Part shown: positions 53,395-61,197 of the stretch, in pieces
Layout of the letters: every line of letters begins with the position of its first letter
How positions within the stretch are numbered: the stretch's first letter is position 1
Notes under the pieces: generated by a model
Database searches by the model: none
The model's input: only the letters and a program-made list of their open reading frames with translations
Told to the model about the DNA's origin: nothing
Assembly (NCBI GenBank): GCA_044373665.1
Contig: JBIPNH010000003.1
Span: 1-64,000 of the forward strand
From: JABMMZ01 sp044373665
GTDB taxonomy: Bacteria; Bacteroidota; Bacteroidia; NS11-12g; UBA955
Length of the DNA: 64,000 bases
Direction of reading: 5' to 3'
Made by a program: the position numbers and the translations under genes

Positions 53395-54824
53395 AATCAC
53401 TTAAAAAAAATTTAGGTATACTTTCGATATTAGTTAGCATTGTTTATTTGAGTTGCAAAACACCCGAAACTATTGTAAAGAACGATAGAAAAAAAATACC
53501 AATATCTTTTGAAGAAACAAAAGACAGCAGCAATTCGGCAGACATAAAGTGGAAAGATTTTTTTGCAGATAAAGATTTAATCATACTGATCGATACTGCA
53601 CTGAAAAACAATTTTGATGTGCTGATGACCTTGCAAAAAATTGAAATGGCAAGAAATGATTTGCGTTTAACCAAAGGTGCCATGCTGCCAACAGTTAATT
53701 CAAACTTTGCTTATTTGCAACGCAAATTTGGTTACTATACAATGGATGATGCAGGGAATAGAACAACAGAAATTACACCTGGACAAATCATTCCAACAAA
53801 TTTACCCGACTACTTTGTAGGAATACAAACCAATTGGGAAATTGACATTTGGGGCAAACTTCGCAACAAAAAGAAAGCGGCATTTTCAAGGTATTTAAGT
53901 AGCGTGGAAGGCACACATTTAGTGCTTACAAATTTGGTCTCTGAAATTGCAAATGCTTATTATGAATTGATTACATTGGACAATGAGTTAGACATAATCC
54001 GTGAAACAATTAAGTTGCAGCAAGACGCATTAGAAATAATAAAAGTGCAGAAAGAAACTGGTGTAGCCAATGAATTAGCGGTAAAACAGTTTGAAGCACA
54101 AGTATTAAACTCACAAGGTTTGGAATTTGAAACCCTACAACAAATCACAGAGAACGAAAACAAAATGAATTTTTTGTTGGGCAGATTTCCGCAACCAATT
54201 TTTAGGGAAAAATTCAATTTCACAACTCCAATTCCAACACAAATAAAAGCAGGTATTCCTTCCCAATTACTCAAAAACCGACCCGACATAAAGCAAACAG
54301 AGTTTGAATTATTGGCAACAAAATTTGATGTAAAAGCAGCTAAAGCCGCTTTTTATCCATCATTCAACATTACAGGTTCTTTGGGCTTTCAAGCATTCAA
54401 CACAGCTTTTCTTTTCGCTTCTCCGCAGTCTTTAGCTTACAATTTGTTAGGAAGTTTGGCAACACCCCTAATAAACCGAAGTGCCATAAAAGCACAATTC
54501 AACAATGCAAAGGTCAATCAATTAGAGGCAATGTATAATTATCAGAAAACCATTTTGAACGGTTATGTTGAAGTATCAAATGAAATTTCAAATATCAAAA
54601 ATTTGGAACAAATCCACGACCGTAAAACCAAAGAAGTTAATGCATTATCGCAGTCCATTGACATTTCAAACGACTTGTTCAAATCAGGACGGGCAACCTA
54701 TTTTGAAGTTTTAATGATACAAAGCCGTTCTTTACAATCAAAACTTGAACTAGTACATACAAAAAAACGACAATACAACGCAACTGTGAATATTTACAAA
54801 GCATTGGGAGGCGGTTGGAGGTAA
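53391..54824 (+). CDS. RND efflux outer membrane lipoprotein (TolC/OprM, NodT type)
   Basis: Outer-membrane exit channel of the tripartite pump. The 477-residue protein is a lipoprotein (LVSIVYLSC, Cys about 23) with two OEP repeats. The first contains DIKWKDFFADKDLIILIDTALKNNFDVLMTLQKIEMARNDLR and TNWEIDIWGKLRNKKKAA near 145; the second contains LLKNRPDIKQTEFELLATKFDVKAAKAAFYPSFNITGS near 290. Translation is coupled to the pump gene (ATGA overlap). It ends the operon; a hairpin with A/T tracts at 54960-54992 could terminate it. Confidence 0.94.
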   Translation: MKSLKKNLGILSILVSIVYLSCKTPETIVKNDRKKIPISFEETKDSSNSADIKWKDFFADKDLIILIDTALKNNFDVLMTLQKIEMARNDLRLTKGAMLPTVNSNFAYLQRKFGYYTMDDAGNRTTEITPGQIIPTNLPDYFVGIQTNWEIDIWGKLRNKKKAAFSRYLSSVEGTHLVLTNLVSEIANAYYELITLDNELDIIRETIKLQQDALEIIKVQKETGVANELAVKQFEAQVLNSQGLEFETLQQITENENKMNFLLGRFPQPIFREKFNFTTPIPTQIKAGIPSQLLKNRPDIKQTEFELLATKFDVKAAKAAFYPSFNITGSLGFQAFNTAFLFASPQSLAYNLLGSLATPLINRSAIKAQFNNAKVNQLEAMYNYQKTILNGYVEVSNEISNIKNLEQIHDRKTKEVNALSQSIDISNDLFKSGRATYFEVLMIQSRSLQSKLELVHTKKRQYNATVNIYKALGGGWR

Positions 54825-54910
54825 ACTGTCTCAAACTTGCCAGTACTTTAACTATGCTTCTTGATTTCAAAGAACTAACGCAAAATTAAGTGTCGCATAG
54901 ACCCTCAATT

Positions 54911-54950
54911 CATCCCAAAATCGGTTCGAGAATAGACCACCCTGGGGAGC
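54911..54950. repeat. Outer repeat, left copy (40 bp)
   Basis: A 40-bp sequence beginning CATCCCAAAATCGG, with TTCGAGAATAG in the middle and ending GGGGAGC. It matches 56887-56926 at 33 of 40 positions with no gaps. The ending resembles a tRNA 3' region, but no T-arm pairing exists. A third, shorter relative (TTCGACGAAAAGGGGAGCC) lies near 55179. Confidence 0.7.
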
Positions 54951-54969
54951 ACAAATGATAAAAAGGTTA

Positions 54970-54977
54970 TACTTTTG
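54970..54977 (+). promoter_or_regulatory. Putative promoter -7 box (TACTTTTG) within a hairpin loop
   Basis: TACTTTTG fits TAnnTTTG and occupies the loop of a hairpin with arms AAAAAGGTTA (54960-54969) and TAACCTTTTT (54983-54992). The hairpin could be the terminator of the efflux operon; the box could start the small ORF at 55000. Confidence 0.4.
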
Positions 54978-54999
54978 TAGTGTAACCTTTTTATGTTTT

Positions 55000-55107
55000 A
55001 TGGATAAGTTAGTTCAATTCCTTAAAAAGTACCGAAATGAAGTTATCGTGGGCGTACTTGTGTTTCTCTTCTTGATTTTCCGAGATATAATAAAGACTTT
55101 CCTATAA
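55000..55107 (+). CDS. Candidate small membrane protein, 35 residues
   Basis: The ORF reads MDKLVQFLKKYRNEVIVG followed by VLVFLFLIFRDIIKTFL: a basic amphipathic start, one strong transmembrane helix (about residues 15-28) and a short charged tail. It forms a tidy unit, with a TACTTTTG box 22 nt upstream and a rho-independent terminator 89 bp downstream (55197-55227). Codon use is ordinary for the window. It is shorter than gene finders usually accept. Small hydrophobic toxins and membrane-stress peptides look like this, but its function is unknown. Confidence 0.45.
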   Translation: MDKLVQFLKKYRNEVIVGVLVFLFLIFRDIIKTFL

Positions 55108-55196
55108 AATTGCAGGAACTTTAACCCTTCAATTTCCTCATAGTAACATACTCTATCATCGCATTATAGTTGCATCTTTCGACGAAAAGGGGAGCC

Positions 55197-55227
55197 AAAA
55201 GCCTCACAGTATTGTGGGGCTTTTTTG
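55197..55227 (+). terminator. Rho-independent terminator
   Basis: AAAAGCCTCACA (55197-55208), loop GTAT, TGTGGGGCTTTT (from 55213), with T residues to 55226. It is a 12-bp stem with one T-G pair, well placed for the small ORF at 55000. Confidence 0.8.
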
Positions 55228-55251
55228 TGTTTACATGCTTGGGGTAATTTC

Positions 55252-55298
55252 ATATTCCGCCAAAACAAACTAAATTGATGGATTTTGGCGAATTATAA
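55252..55298. repeat. Palindrome left of the ATPase gene
   Basis: Arms ATATTCCGCCAAAA (55252-55265) and TTTTGGCGAATTATAA (55283-55298) around a 17-nt spacer. It ends 3 bp from the ATPase stop codon. The same arm sequence, arm length and 17-nt spacer recur at 56727-56775. Confidence 0.85.
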
Positions 55299-55301
55299 AT
55301 A

Positions 55302-56717
55302 CTAATCAATAAATAAAACATCCATTTCCAAGTGACTATGAACTAATTCTTTGCTAAATTCATTTTCCTTAATTCCATAAGTCGTAATTAGCGTTACGAA
55401 AATATTTTTCCTAGTTTTGGTATCTTGTTGTAGCTCTACAATTTTATTTTTCAGATTCATATAATATGATTTATCAATTGTAAAAACAGCATTATAAAAC
55501 TTCATTTCACACAATTGCATAACATTATCGCTTCGGTCAATCAATAGATCGACTTGGGCATTTTCATTAAACCAACTGCTGCCCGTTGTATAAATAGCAT
55601 CTATTCTCAACGCCTTCTTGATTTGTTGAATATGTTTAAGGCAAAGCGTTTCAAAAGCAAATCCAGACCATGAGAGATAGGATTGGGTAGTATAAAGTTT
55701 TTGCCAAGTCCCAGCTCCACCATTCTTGTTATTGTCAATAAACTTCAAGTAAAATCTAGAATACTCATCGGATAAGCGATAAAGTGTGAGCTGTTTCTTA
55801 TTCTGATAGTATGGAGAATCCGTTACAAAGCCAGATTCAATTAACTCTTCAAGTTTTGAAGTAAAATCACCACTAGACGATATTTTACTTTGATTTATTA
55901 ATTCATTCCTTGTCAGCCCTTTATTTGATTTTGCCAACGTTTTTATAAGTTTCATATGACGCACAGATTCATCAAATAGAGAAGCAAACAAATGATTAAA
56001 CTCATCGTTCAATATACCATCTTTACTAAAACATAATTTATCGATATTTTGAGATGCACTTAACCCTTTGCACAATTTTTCTAAATAGTGCGGCACCCCG
56101 CCCAAAGCCATATAAATTTGTATCACGTCATAACGAGTATATTTTATACCATTCTTTATCAAAAACTGTTCTGTTTCAAATAGATTAAATGGAAGCAAAC
56201 GTATTTTTCTTGAGATTCTATTATGCAGTCCGCCTTTATTTTTTATTATTTTCTGAACCATATAGGAAGCAGCAGAGCCACAAATAACCACAATCAAATC
56301 ATTCCTTTTTGTGCAATAGGTATTCCAAAAGTTTTCAAAGGCCATTAAAAACTTCGATTTGGGCGTAGCTATCCAAGGAAATTCATCGATAAATATTACT
56401 TTTTTACTCCCTGATTTAAAAGCCCCCAAATAAGATTCAAGCATTGTGAATGCCTGAAACCATGATTTTGCAGTCTCCAATTCAGTCTTCTTTGTTCTTT
56501 TAATGAGTTCCTTATTGAAAGTTTCAAGTTGATCTTTTAATGAGCCTCCAAATAATCCTGACATTTCAAAAACAAGATTAGCCTTAAAGTATTCACGTAT
56601 CAGATACGTTTTACCAATTCTTCTTCGCCCGTATAGGGCAATTAATTCAGACTTGTCATTGTCAATGGCTTCTTTGAGAAGTGCCTGCTCAAACTTTCTA
56701 CCAATAATTTTATTCAT
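55302..56717 (-). CDS. Archaeal-type P-loop ATPase with DUF234/nuclease-like C-terminus
   Basis: A 471-residue ATP-binding protein. The N-terminus has IIGRKFEQALLKEAI and the Walker A ALYGRRRIGKTYLI near residue 28, Walker B KVIFIDEFPW near 107 and a sensor-like VVICGSAASYM near 142, as in the ATPase_2/AAA_14-type family. A winged-helix region (KSNKGLTRNELINQSKISSSGDFTSKLEELIESGFV) follows. The C-terminal DUF234-like domain contains a PD-(D/E)xK-like pattern (NENAQVDLLIDRSD then LCEMKFYN). Members are frequent in mobile contexts; their function is unresolved. The gene fills the space between two matching palindromes (3 bp and 9 bp away). Confidence 0.85.
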   Translation of the reverse strand: MNKIIGRKFEQALLKEAIDNDKSELIALYGRRRIGKTYLIREYFKANLVFEMSGLFGGSLKDQLETFNKELIKRTKKTELETAKSWFQAFTMLESYLGAFKSGSKKVIFIDEFPWIATPKSKFLMAFENFWNTYCTKRNDLIVVICGSAASYMVQKIIKNKGGLHNRISRKIRLLPFNLFETEQFLIKNGIKYTRYDVIQIYMALGGVPHYLEKLCKGLSASQNIDKLCFSKDGILNDEFNHLFASLFDESVRHMKLIKTLAKSNKGLTRNELINQSKISSSGDFTSKLEELIESGFVTDSPYYQNKKQLTLYRLSDEYSRFYLKFIDNNKNGGAGTWQKLYTTQSYLSWSGFAFETLCLKHIQQIKKALRIDAIYTTGSSWFNENAQVDLLIDRSDNVMQLCEMKFYNAVFTIDKSYYMNLKNKIVELQQDTKTRKNIFVTLITTYGIKENEFSKELVHSHLEMDVLFID

Positions 56718-56726
56718 AAAGATAAG

Positions 56727-56775
56727 TTATAATTCGCCAAAATTACAAAATAAAATCAATTTTGGCGAATTATAA
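56727..56775. repeat. Palindrome right of the ATPase gene
   Basis: Perfect arms TTATAATTCGCCAAAA (56727-56742) and TTTTGGCGAATTATAA (56760-56775) around a 17-nt spacer, 9 bp upstream of the ATPase start. It could be an operator for the gene, but the matching copy downstream of the stop codon suggests element ends or recombination sites. Confidence 0.88.
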
Positions 56776-56886
56776 TAATATTTTAGCAATTTCCCTTAAC
56801 CATAATAAAGAGATTTTGTTACTTGACTCTAAAGAAATATTACCAAAATTAACTATAACCTATTATACCAAAGCTGCATAAATCCT

Positions 56887-56926
56887 CATCCCAAAATTGA
56901 TTCGAGAATAGCCCCGTTTGGGGAGC
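56887..56926. repeat. Outer repeat, right copy (40 bp)
   Basis: Matches the repeat at 54911-54950 in 33 of 40 positions and in the same orientation; the pair brackets the small ORF and the ATPase module, 1976 bp apart. It also ends in GGGGAGC followed by an A-rich run. Confidence 0.7.
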
Positions 56927-56959
56927 CAAAAAAAACACTCATCTTCTAATAGCTTTTTA

Positions 56960-57475
56960 TTAAATATCTTTCACAAACCAATAATCTGTTTGGGGTGTAG
57001 ACCCTAATGGGAAATCATTTTCTATTCCTGAATTCAAAAAGCCATGTTTTTCATAAAAACCTCGGGCGCGGAAATTGTATTCCCAAACTGACAAATACAT
57101 CATATTAAAGCCTTTGTTTCGGGCAAAATCTATTGCAAAATCCATGAGCTTATTGGCTATACCCATTCCATGAAATTCTTTTAACACATACAATCTTACC
57201 AACTCAACAGAGTTTCGATTTTGAAATGCCTCTAATGGGCAATCATGTTTAGCATTGATACGCATATACCCTTTCACTAACCCATCTTCTTCAAAGAAGA
57301 AAAAGTTGTCATTATCGTCTAATAATTCTAACTGAACTTGTGCCGGATTAAAATACAAATCTAAAACACCCCTCATGTCTTCCTTTGTACAGGTATTGCC
57401 AAAGGTATCGTCGAAAGTTTTTCTTCCAATTTCATGTAAAAGTGTAACATCATCCAAATTACCGCGTCGAATCAT
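56960..57475 (-). CDS. GNAT family N-acetyltransferase
   Basis: A 171-residue acetyl-CoA-dependent acyltransferase of unknown substrate. The GNAT core is evident: an N-terminal strand/helix (MIRRGNLDDVTLLHEIGRKTFDDTFG), the central strand with VELVRLYVLKEFHGMGIANKLMDFAIDFARNKG (acetyl-CoA loop HGMGIA near residue 107) and LSVWEYNFRARGFYEKHGF near 130. The family resembles PaiA/spermidine-type transferases (TFDDTFG). A TAACTTTG box lies 4 nt before the ATG on the minus strand. Confidence 0.88.
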   Translation of the reverse strand: MIRRGNLDDVTLLHEIGRKTFDDTFGNTCTKEDMRGVLDLYFNPAQVQLELLDDNDNFFFFEEDGLVKGYMRINAKHDCPLEAFQNRNSVELVRLYVLKEFHGMGIANKLMDFAIDFARNKGFNMMYLSVWEYNFRARGFYEKHGFLNSGIENDFPLGSTPQTDYWFVKDI

Positions 57476-57479
57476 TTGA

Positions 57480-57487
57480 CAAAGTTA
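57480..57487 (-). promoter_or_regulatory. Promoter -7 box (TAACTTTG) 4 nt before start codon
   Basis: Minus-strand TAACTTTG, separated by TCAA from the ATG of the GNAT gene. Confidence 0.55.
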
Positions 57488-57747
57488 TAACATTTGATTC
57501 TTAAACAATAAATAATCACATTTGAGAAAACTTAAACCCAATAATTATCTGAAATTTATGGTTTAACTAATGTATTGAAACCTCCACTTTAATCATTAAG
57601 TGAAGCCAAACAGAGTAAAGAGTTTAATCACCCTTTTTTATAATTTACCTTACTAAAAAAACCTTGTTGTTGTGGAAAACGCCATTGTTTTCTTAAAAGT
57701 CACAGCTTTGTAATTTCTGATAGCCGACAATTCTCAATTTCTTGTAT

Positions 57748-58278
57748 TTAGTATTTCACAATACTTAAAACATTTGTTCCTGATGTTTCTAATTTTTGGC
57801 GTCCATTTAGAAATTCCAACTCAGCAATAAAGCATGCCACAACAGGTTCTGAACCTGCTTTTCTTATCAAATTAGAGGCTGCACCAAGTGTTCCACCCGT
57901 TGCCAATACATCGTCAATAACGGCAACCCTTTTACCAGATTCTATTGCATCACAATGCATTTCTATGGTAGCCGTTCCATATTCTAACTGATAAGTCTCT
58001 TGGTATGTTTTTGCAGGTAATTTTCCTGCTTTTCTAATCATCACAAATGGAAGCTGCATTTTTGCTGCGATTGCCGCTCCTAATAAAAACCCTCTGCTTT
58101 CTACTCCTGCTATGACTTCTACATTATACGGTTGTAATAACGCAATACTTTCTAATATAATTTCATTGATTAACTCTGGTTTTAAAAACAGCGTTGATAT
58201 GTCTTTATATTGAACCCCTTGTTCTGGAAAGTCAGGTATGGTGCGAATAGCCCCTTTTATCTTTTCGGTTAATATCAT
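57748..58278 (-). CDS. apt: Adenine phosphoribosyltransferase
   Basis: Salvages adenine to AMP using PRPP. The 176 residues have the usual start (IKGAIRTIPDFPEQGVQYKDISTLF), VEVIAGVESRGFLLGAAIA near 52, the adenine hood PFVMIRKAGKLP near 78, and the PRPP loop VAVIDDVLATGGT near 120. It starts 1 bp after the cupin stop and shares a transcript with mtnN, whose product releases adenine, a coherent salvage pair. Confidence 0.96.
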   Translation of the reverse strand: MILTEKIKGAIRTIPDFPEQGVQYKDISTLFLKPELINEIILESIALLQPYNVEVIAGVESRGFLLGAAIAAKMQLPFVMIRKAGKLPAKTYQETYQLEYGTATIEMHCDAIESGKRVAVIDDVLATGGTLGAASNLIRKAGSEPVVACFIAELEFLNGRQKLETSGTNVLSIVKY

Positions 58279-58279
58279 A

Positions 58280-58768
58280 TTATTGATGCAAATGTGCTAT
58301 TATTTCATAATGTTGTGGAAACATCTCCATCAAAGTCTCTGCAGTATAAAGTTGAAAATCAGCAAAATCAAATCCTGGCGCAACCATACAGGCTGACAAA
58401 GCATACGTATTATCCCCTAAAACTTCCGCACCAAATAGAGTGTTTGAAGGAATAATTACCTGTAATTGTTGACCACTACTCAAATCACTGCCTAATATTT
58501 CAGTTTTATGACTTCCATCTTCAAGTAATAAATGGATGGCCACTGGCGCACCTTGTTGATATAGCCAAATTTCATCTGACGCAATTTTATGAAACTTAGA
58601 AAACTTCCCTGAAGGCAATAAAAAGTATATGAGTGTGGTTAAATCTCGGCTTTCTCCTTCATGGTTTATTACTTTTTCATTACTACGATAGGTTTCTTTG
58701 TAATAACCACCTTCTATGTGTGGTAGTAGTTGTAATTGGTCTATGAGTTTTTGTATTTCTGTTGTCAT
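58280..58768 (-). CDS. Cupin DUF985 family protein
   Basis: A 162-residue single-domain cupin of the DUF985/YML079W-like family. Typical segments are LQLLPHIEGGYYKETYRS at 12-29, TTLIYFLLPSGKFSKFHKIASDEIWLYQQG near 43-72 and FGAEVLGDNTYALSACMVAPGFDFADF near 112-138. It is sandwiched between mtnN and apt with no gap (its start lies next to the mtnN stop). The enzymatic role is unknown. Confidence 0.87.
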   Translation of the reverse strand: MTTEIQKLIDQLQLLPHIEGGYYKETYRSNEKVINHEGESRDLTTLIYFLLPSGKFSKFHKIASDEIWLYQQGAPVAIHLLLEDGSHKTEILGSDLSSGQQLQVIIPSNTLFGAEVLGDNTYALSACMVAPGFDFADFQLYTAETLMEMFPQHYEIIAHLHQ

Positions 58769-59479
58769 TTAAATGTGTGTATTATCTAAAATTTGTTGAA
58801 TGACGGCAAGTGAATTACCTACAACTTCCGGCAAAAAGGCTTCAAAATTCTCGGGAGCTTCACTGTTGGCTTTGTCAGATATTGTACGCACCAAAATAAA
58901 GGGTGTATCATGTTTTTTACATACATAAGCCACTGAAGCACCTTCCATATCCACCGCATCACCTTGTAACTCATCGCGCATATAGCTATAGGTTGTTTGC
59001 TCCTTATTGGTTATAAACTGATCGCCGGTTAGCACTCTGCCTATATGAACACGATGAGCACAATTAGTTTTTTCGGCTATGTCAAGCAATTGCTTATTTG
59101 AGTCAAAAAAACGCTGACCCGAATAAGGCACCTCACCACGTGGAAAACCTAAGCCACGACCATCCATATCATGTTGTACGGTATCTTTAGCAATTACTAT
59201 ATCGCCAATCTGATATTCTGGATTTAATGCTCCCGCCACCCCTGTAAAAATAACAAATTTAGGTTGGTATAAGGAAAGTAAATATTGTGCAGTAAAAGTA
59301 GATGCCACTTTTCCAACTCCGCTTATCGCCACTACACAATGCTTACCAAACAAATAACCCTCAACAATTGAAATCCCATACTCTTCGCAATGAAGTTGGT
59401 CAGTCATATTACTTATAACCGCCTCGTATTCTTGCTGCATTGCACTAAGCAATAAAATCGATTGTTTCTCAGATTTCAT
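58769..59479 (-). CDS. mtnN: 5'-methylthioadenosine/S-adenosylhomocysteine nucleosidase
   Basis: Hydrolyses methylthioadenosine and S-adenosylhomocysteine to adenine plus the thioribosyl product, relieving inhibition of methyltransferases. The 236-residue protein has the family features: SAMQQEYEAV with the catalytic Glu near residue 18, ISGVGKVASTFTAQ near 53, FTGVAGALNPEYQIGDIVIAKD near 78, DMEGASVAYVC near 177 and the catalytic Asp in VRTISDKAN near 200. First gene of the mtnN-cupin-apt operon. A TATATTTG box lies 5 nt before the ATG. Confidence 0.94.
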   Translation of the reverse strand: MKSEKQSILLLSAMQQEYEAVISNMTDQLHCEEYGISIVEGYLFGKHCVVAISGVGKVASTFTAQYLLSLYQPKFVIFTGVAGALNPEYQIGDIVIAKDTVQHDMDGRGLGFPRGEVPYSGQRFFDSNKQLLDIAEKTNCAHRVHIGRVLTGDQFITNKEQTTYSYMRDELQGDAVDMEGASVAYVCKKHDTPFILVRTISDKANSEAPENFEAFLPEVVGNSLAVIQQILDNTHI

Positions 59480-59484
59480 TGGAA

Positions 59485-59492
59485 CAAATATA
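59485..59492 (-). promoter_or_regulatory. Promoter -7 box (TATATTTG) 5 nt before start codon
   Basis: Minus-strand TATATTTG, exact TAnnTTTG match, separated by TTCCA from the mtnN ATG. Confidence 0.6.
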
Positions 59493-59547
59493 CATGTTAA
59501 TAGATAGGATTTTAGACATCCTTAATGTGCATTATTAAATGATTGGA

Positions 59548-61068
59548 TTAATTATTTTTTTCATCTCTCCCATATTCATTTTCCCAAAAATCAGCATTTT
59601 TAATCCCTAAGTCGCTTGGTCTAAAAATCGGGTCTTTTCCTTCCTTTCTCTGTCTTTCAAAATCTTTAAAAGCAAGCAGCGCTGGTTTTTGGAGAATTAT
59701 AATAGCGATTACATTTAACCAAGCCATAATACCAACCCCCATATCTCCAAGATCCCATGCAATTGTTGCAGCACGAACACAACCCAAATATACAGCAGCC
59801 ATGATGACTAGTTTTAATAAAAAAAGCAAAACAGGTGCGCGTTTTTTTTGAGTGAGATAAGCGAGATTGGTTTCCGCAATATAATAGTAAGCCATTAGTG
59901 TAGTAAAAGCAAAGAAAAACAATGCAATTGCCACAAAATAGCTGCCTGTTCCTACATAACCTGGATGAAATGTCTCTTGACCACTGCTGAAAGCTTTGTC
60001 AATTGCAGCCTGCGTATAGGTAGGGCTTCCATCCACTTGCTTAACCCCATCCTGAACATAATACACGCCATTATCAACTATTAAATTTCCATCAGCTCCT
60101 TTTACATTGTACATGCCCGTAATTAAAATCATAAAGGCAGTGGCCGAACAAACAAAAAGCGTATCAACATAAACAGAAAAAGCCTGTACTAAACCTTGTT
60201 TAGCAGGATGAGATACTTCGGCTGCTGACGAAGGATGGGGACCAGTCCCTTGACCAGCTTCATTGCTATAAACACCTCTCTTTACACCTATTGTAATCAT
60301 TGCACCAATGATACCAGCAAATGATGCCTTTAATCCAAAAGCACTACTTATTATCAAACTAAAAATTTCAGGAATTCTTTCATAATTCAAACCCATAATG
60401 ATAAGGGCGACTAAAATATAAGCAGATGCCATAAAAGGCACTACAAATTCGGCCACTTTAGCGATATTTTTAATCCCTCCAAAAATGACTAATCCTAACA
60501 ATAAAGCAAGTACTATTCCTGTATAAACATATTTAATGTCAAAAGCACTTTTAATGGCAGAAGCAATACTGTTTGATTGTACTCCAGGCAGTAATAATCC
60601 GCAAGCTAAAATAGTTGAAATAGCAAAGACGATTGCATACCATTTTCCAATCGCTTTATTTTTAAATCCTTTTTCAATATAAAACGCTGGGCCACCTCTG
60701 TACTCTCCATTCTCTTTTATTTTGTAGATTTGTCCAAGGGTAGATTCAATAAAAGCAGAACCGGAACCTAAAAATGCGACAAGCCACATCCAAAAAACCG
60801 CTCCCGGACCGCCAATATATATAGCTGTTGCTACTCCTGCAATATTCCCTGTGCCTACTCTACCTGCCAAAGAGACTGCCAAAGATTGAAAAGAAGAAAT
60901 ACCTGCTGAGGATTTAGTGCTGCCAAACATCTGTTTTATCATTTCTTTAAAGAGTCTGACTTGAAAAAAACGCATCCGAATAGAGAAATAAACGCCTGTT
61001 ATGAGCAATAAATAGATTAATGCATTGCTCCAAATAATGGAGTTCAAATATTTTACAAAGTTTTCCAA
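59548..61068 (-). CDS. Alanine/glycine:cation symporter (AgcS) family protein
   Basis: Sodium-coupled amino-acid uptake across the inner membrane. The 506-residue protein has about eleven helices. Family signatures are SSFQSLAVSLAGRVGTGNIAGVATAIYIGGPGAVFWMW near residues 58-95, EYRGGPAFYIEKG near 122, and GVKRGVYSNEAGQGTGPHPSSAAEVSHPAKQG near 262-295. A roughly 50-residue insertion (VKGADGNLIVDNGVYYVQDGVKQVDGSPTY, about 325-360) lies in an extracytoplasmic loop, larger than in E. coli-type members. It is likely monocistronic. Confidence 0.93.
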   Translation of the reverse strand: MENFVKYLNSIIWSNALIYLLLITGVYFSIRMRFFQVRLFKEMIKQMFGSTKSSAGISSFQSLAVSLAGRVGTGNIAGVATAIYIGGPGAVFWMWLVAFLGSGSAFIESTLGQIYKIKENGEYRGGPAFYIEKGFKNKAIGKWYAIVFAISTILACGLLLPGVQSNSIASAIKSAFDIKYVYTGIVLALLLGLVIFGGIKNIAKVAEFVVPFMASAYILVALIIMGLNYERIPEIFSLIISSAFGLKASFAGIIGAMITIGVKRGVYSNEAGQGTGPHPSSAAEVSHPAKQGLVQAFSVYVDTLFVCSATAFMILITGMYNVKGADGNLIVDNGVYYVQDGVKQVDGSPTYTQAAIDKAFSSGQETFHPGYVGTGSYFVAIALFFFAFTTLMAYYYIAETNLAYLTQKKRAPVLLFLLKLVIMAAVYLGCVRAATIAWDLGDMGVGIMAWLNVIAIIILQKPALLAFKDFERQRKEGKDPIFRPSDLGIKNADFWENEYGRDEKNN

Positions 61069-61197
61069 ATTATGTTTTTATTATTTTTTTGAATTAAGGG
61101 TGTGAATTTAATAATTTATTGATTATTCTTAATCTTAAAATTTAATAAAATTATATATTAAAGTTTTTACTTAAAGTTGTAACCATAATAATTCAAA

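Noticed and set aside
54911..54950. tRNA gene or pseudogene
   Set aside because: Contains TTCGAGA and GGGGAGC, but no T-arm or acceptor pairing can be drawn.
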